NCBI GenBank assembly: GCA_002292975.1
Contig: DBCI01000004.1
Span: 1-11,347, forward strand
Length of the DNA stretch: 11,347 nucleotides
From: Polynucleobacter sp. UBA962
GTDB taxonomy: Bacteria; Pseudomonadota; Gammaproteobacteria; Burkholderiales; Burkholderiaceae
Reading direction: 5' to 3'
Below, piece by piece: positions 7,936-11,347 of the stretch. How positions within the stretch are numbered: the first letter of the stretch is position 1; every line of letters begins with the position of its first letter. Below the pieces are notes generated by a model. It saw only the letters and a list, made by a program, of their open reading frames with translations. It was not told where the DNA came from and ran no database searches. Position numbers and translations under genes: made by a program.

Positions 7936-7944
7936 TGGCATAAT
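7936..7944 (+). promoter_or_regulatory. extended -10 promoter of the right-hand operon
   Basis: TGG followed by CATAAT reads as an extended -10 element (TGn plus five of six matches to TATAAT). No good -35 box is found at 16-18 bases, which is tolerated by extended -10 promoters. The last base is at 7944, so transcription would begin at about 7950-7952, on the ATG at 7951. The message of the following gene would then be leaderless. Confidence 0.45.
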
Positions 7945-7950
7945 GAGGGT

Positions 7951-8826
7951 ATGAGAATCGACCCACCGACACTAGCCCATCTCCAAGAATGGATTGGTAA
8001 AACCGAGCGATATCAAGATACGGTCACTATCGCCCCCTACCGCGCTTTATCAGCTACCCTCGATCGTAAGGATCCAGATCCCATTCATGGAGTATTTCTA
8101 CCGGAGTTATGGCATTGGTTGTATTTCTTACCTCATGCCAAACAATCTGAAATTGGACCCGATGGCCACCCCAAACGCGGTGGCTTTCTACCACCCGTTC
8201 CATTACCACGAAGAATGTGGGCAGGTGGTCGACTTCGCTGGGAACAGGATCTTGTGATTGGCGATGCCATCGAGCGTGTCTCAACCATAAAATCAGTGAC
8301 CCATAAATCAGGACGAAGTGGTGATCTACTGTTTGTTTTAGTAGAACATCAAATTCATAATGCCAAAGGCTTGGCGCTCACAGAAGAGCATGACATTGTG
8401 TATCGGGCTGCGCCCTCTCCCGATGAAAAGGCCCCTGATCCAACTCCGGCTCCAAGTAATGCCAAGTGGTGCAAGATCATCCAACCAGATCCTGTTTTGC
8501 TGTTTCGTTATTCCGCCTTAACCTTTAATGGGCATCGCATTCATTACGATCGTAGTTATGTGACCCAAGAGGAAGGCTATCCTGGTTTGATCGTGCATGG
8601 TCCTCTCATTGCTACTTTATTAGTGGATCTTGTGCGGCAGAGCAACCCTGGGAAGAAATTAAGGCGGTTTGAGTTCCGAGCCGTTCGACCGACCTTTGAT
8701 ATTCATTCCATGCAGGTAAACGCTAGCCCTGATCTTGCTAACGATCCTAGCGGCAAAACTCTTTCGGTTTGGGCACAAGATCATGAGGGTTGGTTAACCA
8801 TGCAAGCAAAAGCAGAATTGGTCTAA
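7951..8826 (+). CDS. hotdog-fold acyl-CoA hydratase, mesaconyl-CoA/itaconyl-CoA hydratase type (FAS1-like dehydratase domain)
   Basis: A 291-residue cytoplasmic protein with two hotdog halves. The N half begins LQEWIGKTERYQD (11-23) and continues to about residue 155, including PRRMWAGGRLRWEQDL (86-101). A proline-rich linker follows (155-170). The C half holds the hydratase motif FNGHRIHYDRSYV (192-204) and then GYPGLIVHGPLIATLL (209-224). Asp200 and His198, or His195, are the likely catalytic pair by analogy with R-specific enoyl-CoA hydratases. This architecture matches mesaconyl-C4-CoA hydratase of the Chloroflexus 3-hydroxypropionate cycle and proteins annotated as itaconyl-CoA hydratase. 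It probably adds water to an unsaturated dicarboxyl-CoA to make the CoA ester that the CitE-like lyase two genes downstream could cleave. The ATG has only GAGGG one base upstream, too close for normal use. The exact substrate is inferred. Confidence 0.75.
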   Translation: MRIDPPTLAHLQEWIGKTERYQDTVTIAPYRALSATLDRKDPDPIHGVFLPELWHWLYFLPHAKQSEIGPDGHPKRGGFLPPVPLPRRMWAGGRLRWEQDLVIGDAIERVSTIKSVTHKSGRSGDLLFVLVEHQIHNAKGLALTEEHDIVYRAAPSPDEKAPDPTPAPSNAKWCKIIQPDPVLLFRYSALTFNGHRIHYDRSYVTQEEGYPGLIVHGPLIATLLVDLVRQSNPGKKLRRFEFRAVRPTFDIHSMQVNASPDLANDPSGKTLSVWAQDHEGWLTMQAKAELV

Positions 8827-8831
8827 ATTTA

Positions 8832-10220
8832 ATGAGCACACATTACTCCGCACAGCTTGCTCAATTTGCTACAGAACTCAAGCTCGGTGATATTCCGCAG
8901 TCAGTCATTGCTCGTACCGAGGATTTGTTCGTTGATTGGTTTGCATCGGCAGTTGGCGGTAAAGGTGCGAAGCCTGTGGAGATCATGGCGCAATTTGCGC
9001 AGTCGATGGGCCCACGCCAACAAACTGCTGAGGCAGGCTCTGCTGAAATCCTAGTAACACGCACTAGCTCAAGTCCGTTCTTGGCATGTTTGGCTAATGC
9101 GGCGGCATCCCATGTGGTTGAACAAGATGATGTTCATAACGGCTCGGTTTTCCATCCAGGCACCATAGTGTTCCCTGCAGCCCTTGCGTGCGCGCAAGCC
9201 AAACAACTCAGTGGCGAAGAACTTCTAACTGCGGTTGTTGTTGGCTATGAGGTGGGTATTCGGGTTGGAGAATTTCTGGGGCGCTCGCATTACAAAATAT
9301 TTCATACAACGGGCACAGCGGGAACCTTAGCAGCAGCAGCTACTGTTGGGCATTTATTAAACCTAAATCATGAACAAATGCTGCATGCCTTTGGCTCTGC
9401 GGGTACTCAATCTGCAGGTCTTTGGGAGTTCTTACGCGATGCCGCCGACTCCAAGCAATTGCACACAGCCCATGCGAGTGCTACAGGCTTAATGTCGGCT
9501 TACCTTGCAAAAGAGGGGTTTACAGGGGCTAAGAAGATCCTTGAGGGATCGCAAGGCTTGGCCGCAGGCATGTCAAGCGATGCCAATCCCGAAAAGTTAA
9601 TTGACCGTCTCGGATCGCGTTGGTGTGTTGCGGAGACCTCCTTCAAATACCATGCCTCCTGTCGTCATACCCACCCTGCTGCGGATGCGCTTTTGCACGT
9701 CCTGCAAAAAAATAATATTCAGTCACACGAGATTGAGCGCATTGAGACCTTCGTGCATCAGGGTGCCATCGATGTACTAGGGCCCGCCAGCAAACCGAGC
9801 AACTTGCATCAATCAAAGTTTTCTATGGGAACGGTACTGGCTTTAGTCTGCAAGTATCACTTTGCTGGTCTTCAAGAATTTGCTGACCACTTTCACGATT
9901 CAGAAATTTGCGCCCTTCGCGATCGCGTAACGATGATTCTCGATACGGAAGTAGATCAGGCTTATCCACAACGCTGGATTGGTAAAGTGAAGGTGCACCT
10001 GAAGAATGGGAAGACGCTTGATGGGCGCGTGGATGAACCCAAAGGTGATCCAGGAAATACTCTAAGTCGGCAAGAGATCCAAGAAAAAGCATTACGGCTT
10101 GCCGCATTTAGTCGGGGCGCTACCGAAATTGAAATGAAAGATGCCATCAGACTACTATTTAATATCCGTCAGGCCAAAATCATTCCGTTCATTCTTCCTC
10201 AGTCTGGAGCATCACAATGA
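8832..10220 (+). CDS. MmgE/PrpD family protein (2-methylcitrate dehydratase-like)
   Basis: A 462-residue cytoplasmic protein of the family that includes 2-methylcitrate dehydratase PrpD and cis-aconitate decarboxylase. Family landmarks in order are EQDDVHNGSVFHPG (97-110), FHTTGTAGTLAAAA (157-170), KQLHTAHASATG (208-219), KYHASCRHTHPAADA (272-286) and, in the C-terminal domain, DEPKGDPGNTLS (401-412). Lys208 and Lys272 fall where cis-aconitate decarboxylase carries active-site lysines, from memory. The start is set at the ATG at 8832, five bases after the previous stop. A TTG at 8790 in the same frame would overlap that gene by 37 bases and adds an uncharacteristic N-terminus. No clear ribosome binding site is seen, so translation may depend on coupling. 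It probably dehydrates or isomerises a hydroxy-tricarboxylate or dicarboxylate feeding the neighbouring enzymes. There is no prpB, prpC or acnD here, so it is unlikely to be a classical methylcitrate-cycle PrpD. Confidence 0.85.
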   Translation: MSTHYSAQLAQFATELKLGDIPQSVIARTEDLFVDWFASAVGGKGAKPVEIMAQFAQSMGPRQQTAEAGSAEILVTRTSSSPFLACLANAAASHVVEQDDVHNGSVFHPGTIVFPAALACAQAKQLSGEELLTAVVVGYEVGIRVGEFLGRSHYKIFHTTGTAGTLAAAATVGHLLNLNHEQMLHAFGSAGTQSAGLWEFLRDAADSKQLHTAHASATGLMSAYLAKEGFTGAKKILEGSQGLAAGMSSDANPEKLIDRLGSRWCVAETSFKYHASCRHTHPAADALLHVLQKNNIQSHEIERIETFVHQGAIDVLGPASKPSNLHQSKFSMGTVLALVCKYHFAGLQEFADHFHDSEICALRDRVTMILDTEVDQAYPQRWIGKVKVHLKNGKTLDGRVDEPKGDPGNTLSRQEIQEKALRLAAFSRGATEIEMKDAIRLLFNIRQAKIIPFILPQSGASQ

Positions 10221-11062
10221 ATCTGCCACCCTCTCCTTTAAGTGATGCCTGTAGCTTCCTGTTTGTCCCAGCGACCCAGCCCGAGCGTTATGGCAAAGCG
10301 CTCGCTAGCGGAGCTGATGGGGTCATCATTGATCTTGAAGATGCGGTGGGTCTGGATGATAAAGCCAAAGCGCGGGAGATTTTAAAAAATACCTGGCCAT
10401 CCATTTCGATCGACCAGAAACATCGGATCGTGGTTCGCTGCAATGCTCCAGGAAGCTCTTTTTATGCGGCTGATCTAATACTTGCCAAAGAATTACAGGT
10501 TCGGCATTTAATGATTCCGAAAACAGAATCACGAGATCATATTAATGGAGCAGCCGAGGAACTTAAAAATACGGCTTTTATCCCGATGATTGAGACCCCA
10601 CTGGGCTTACATCATCTCAATGAAATTGCAAGTACAGAACAGGTCCTCCGTCTTGCACTGGGGAATCTAGACATGCAAGTTGAACTAGGCATAAGCTGTG
10701 ATGACAATGAAACTGAAATCGATACCGCGCGTTTCATGTTGGTTCTGGCATCCAAACTGGCTCAAATTGCCCCTCCGCTAGACGGGGTTACGCCTTCCAC
10801 AGACGATGAACCGCGAATTTTTGCACATGCACAAAAAGCCAAACGGTTTGGTTTTGGAGCAAAATTGTGTATTCATCCCAAACAAATCCCGATTATTAAA
10901 AGGGCTTTTAGCCCAACCATTGAGGAAATTAGCTGGGCAAAACGGGTGATTGCTGCCGATAATGCCTCCAATGGGCAGGCTGTTAAGGTCGATGGAAAGA
11001 TGGTTGACCGCCCAGTGGTCATGCTAGCCCACAGAATTTTGCGCTTAGCTGGTAATCCCTAA
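10217..11062 (+). CDS. CitE-like acyl-CoA lyase (HpcH/HpaI aldolase / citrate lyase beta family)
   Basis: A 281-residue TIM-barrel lyase that cleaves a beta-hydroxyacyl-CoA such as citramalyl-CoA or malyl-CoA. Landmarks: SFLFVPATQPERYGKAL (13-29), DGVIIDLEDAV (34-44), conserved Arg74 (VVRCN), MIPKTES (99-105), PMIETPLGL (123-131) with Glu126, LALGNLDMQVELG (147-159) with Asp152, LCIHPKQI (217-224) and VDGKMVDRPV (258-267). Glu126 and Asp152 are the expected magnesium ligands and Arg74 the acyl/CoA-site arginine. The ATG overlaps the previous stop as ATGA, with GGAG seven bases upstream, so it is co-translated with the MmgE/PrpD gene. No citrate lyase alpha or gamma subunit is present, so it is a stand-alone CitE-like lyase rather than part of citrate lyase. 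With the hydratase two genes before, citramalyl-CoA (to acetyl-CoA and pyruvate) is a plausible substrate. Confidence 0.85.
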   Translation: MNLPPSPLSDACSFLFVPATQPERYGKALASGADGVIIDLEDAVGLDDKAKAREILKNTWPSISIDQKHRIVVRCNAPGSSFYAADLILAKELQVRHLMIPKTESRDHINGAAEELKNTAFIPMIETPLGLHHLNEIASTEQVLRLALGNLDMQVELGISCDDNETEIDTARFMLVLASKLAQIAPPLDGVTPSTDDEPRIFAHAQKAKRFGFGAKLCIHPKQIPIIKRAFSPTIEEISWAKRVIAADNASNGQAVKVDGKMVDRPVVMLAHRILRLAGNP

Positions 11063-11081
11063 GAGAATGCCTTTAAAAACA

Positions 11082-11090
11082 TGGCAAAAT
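11082..11090 (+). promoter_or_regulatory. possible weak extended -10 before the Bug receptor gene
   Basis: TGG then CAAAAT (four of six matches to TATAAT), with no -35 box recognised. It would give a leader of about 26 bases ahead of the receptor gene. The 60-base gap is otherwise without a clear terminator, so read-through from the operon is equally possible. Confidence 0.22.
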
Positions 11091-11122
11091 AAGCCTCGTT
11101 TTACCTCTTTTGGAGACTTTGA

Positions 11123-11347
11123 ATGAATTTGAATAAACTTTTAAACGCATTACTCGCCCCAGTCCTCGGCGCTGGTGTTTTGATGGCCGGCGCAGTCAAT
11201 GCACAAAATTATCCTGACAAACCAGTTGCCCTAGTTGTGCCTTTTGCAGCTGGTGGTCCAACGGACACGATCGCACGCTTAATTGCAGTGCCAATGGGTA
11301 AAGCGCTAGGCCAAACCGTGGTAGTTGAAAATACTCCCGGCGCAGGC
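11123..11347 (+). CDS. Bug/TctC-type periplasmic receptor, partial (3' end beyond window)
   Basis: The first 75 codons of a tripartite tricarboxylate transporter receptor protein; the frame is open to the window end, and full members have about 320 residues. A Sec signal peptide is clear: Lys5, a hydrophobic core ALLAPVLGAGVLMAG, and cleavage after AVNA at 27. The mature start QNYPDKPVALVVPFAAGGPTDTIAR holds the ligand-binding loop PFAAGGPTDT typical of the family, followed by VVVENTPGAG. The ATG has TGGAGA six bases upstream. Such proteins bind small carboxylates in the periplasm, and the family is greatly expanded in Burkholderiales, often without a nearby TctAB permease. Its place after the lyase suggests that it binds the acid degraded by this operon. 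Confidence 0.88.
   Translation, partial: MNLNKLLNALLAPVLGAGVLMAGAVNAQNYPDKPVALVVPFAAGGPTDTIARLIAVPMGKALGQTVVVENTPGAG

Noticed and set aside
8790..8831. TTG-initiated 14-residue extension of the MmgE/PrpD gene
   Set aside because: It overlaps the hydratase gene, has no ribosome binding site, and the ATG at 8832 gives the usual N-terminus.
9823..10107. 94-codon minus-strand open frame opposite the MmgE/PrpD gene
   Set aside because: Antisense shadow of conserved coding sequence, without start signals or recognisable features.
1..11347. CRISPR array, tRNA/rRNA, insertion sequence or phage gene
   Set aside because: No regularly spaced repeats, no tRNA cloverleaf or rRNA sequence, no transposase motifs or terminal inverted repeats were seen; nearly all bases are covered by the ten genes.

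Overview
The window carries ten protein-coding genes and no RNA genes. Base composition is moderate, and the gene types point to a betaproteobacterium of the Burkholderiales, perhaps a small-genome freshwater lineage such as Polynucleobacter. The main clues are a Bug/TctC-type periplasmic receptor beside a CitE-like lyase and an MmgE/PrpD protein, the yejABEF set next to fabI, and very tight gene packing. The genus is an inference, not a sequence match.

Left part (87-5726, minus strand): a complete yejABEF peptide-type ABC importer, transcribed right to left as yejA (periplasmic binding protein), yejB and yejE (permeases), yejF (double ATPase). Each gene overlaps the next by exactly four bases (ATGA, GTGA, ATGA), so the operon appears translationally coupled throughout.

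Middle (5775-7906, plus strand): fabI, enoyl-ACP reductase of fatty-acid synthesis, diverges from yejA across only 48 bases. It is followed by chrA, a two-domain chromate transporter. The chrA start is problematic: the only usual start codon in frame is a TTG without a ribosome binding site, a strong hairpin lies just upstream, and an ATG overlapping the end of fabI is one frame away across a run of five A.

Right part (7951-11347, plus strand): a catabolic operon of a hotdog-fold acyl-CoA hydratase (mesaconyl-CoA/itaconyl-CoA hydratase type), an MmgE/PrpD protein, a CitE-like acyl-CoA lyase and a Bug receptor cut by the window end. Together they suggest uptake and breakdown of a small di- or hydroxy-acid: activation to a CoA ester by an enzyme not seen here, hydration of the double bond, and C-C cleavage by the lyase. 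The first gene has an extended -10 promoter whose predicted transcription start falls on its ATG, suggesting a leaderless message. No CRISPR array, insertion sequence or phage gene was seen. The clearest candidates for something undescribed are the right-hand acid-degradation module and the unusual chrA start region.
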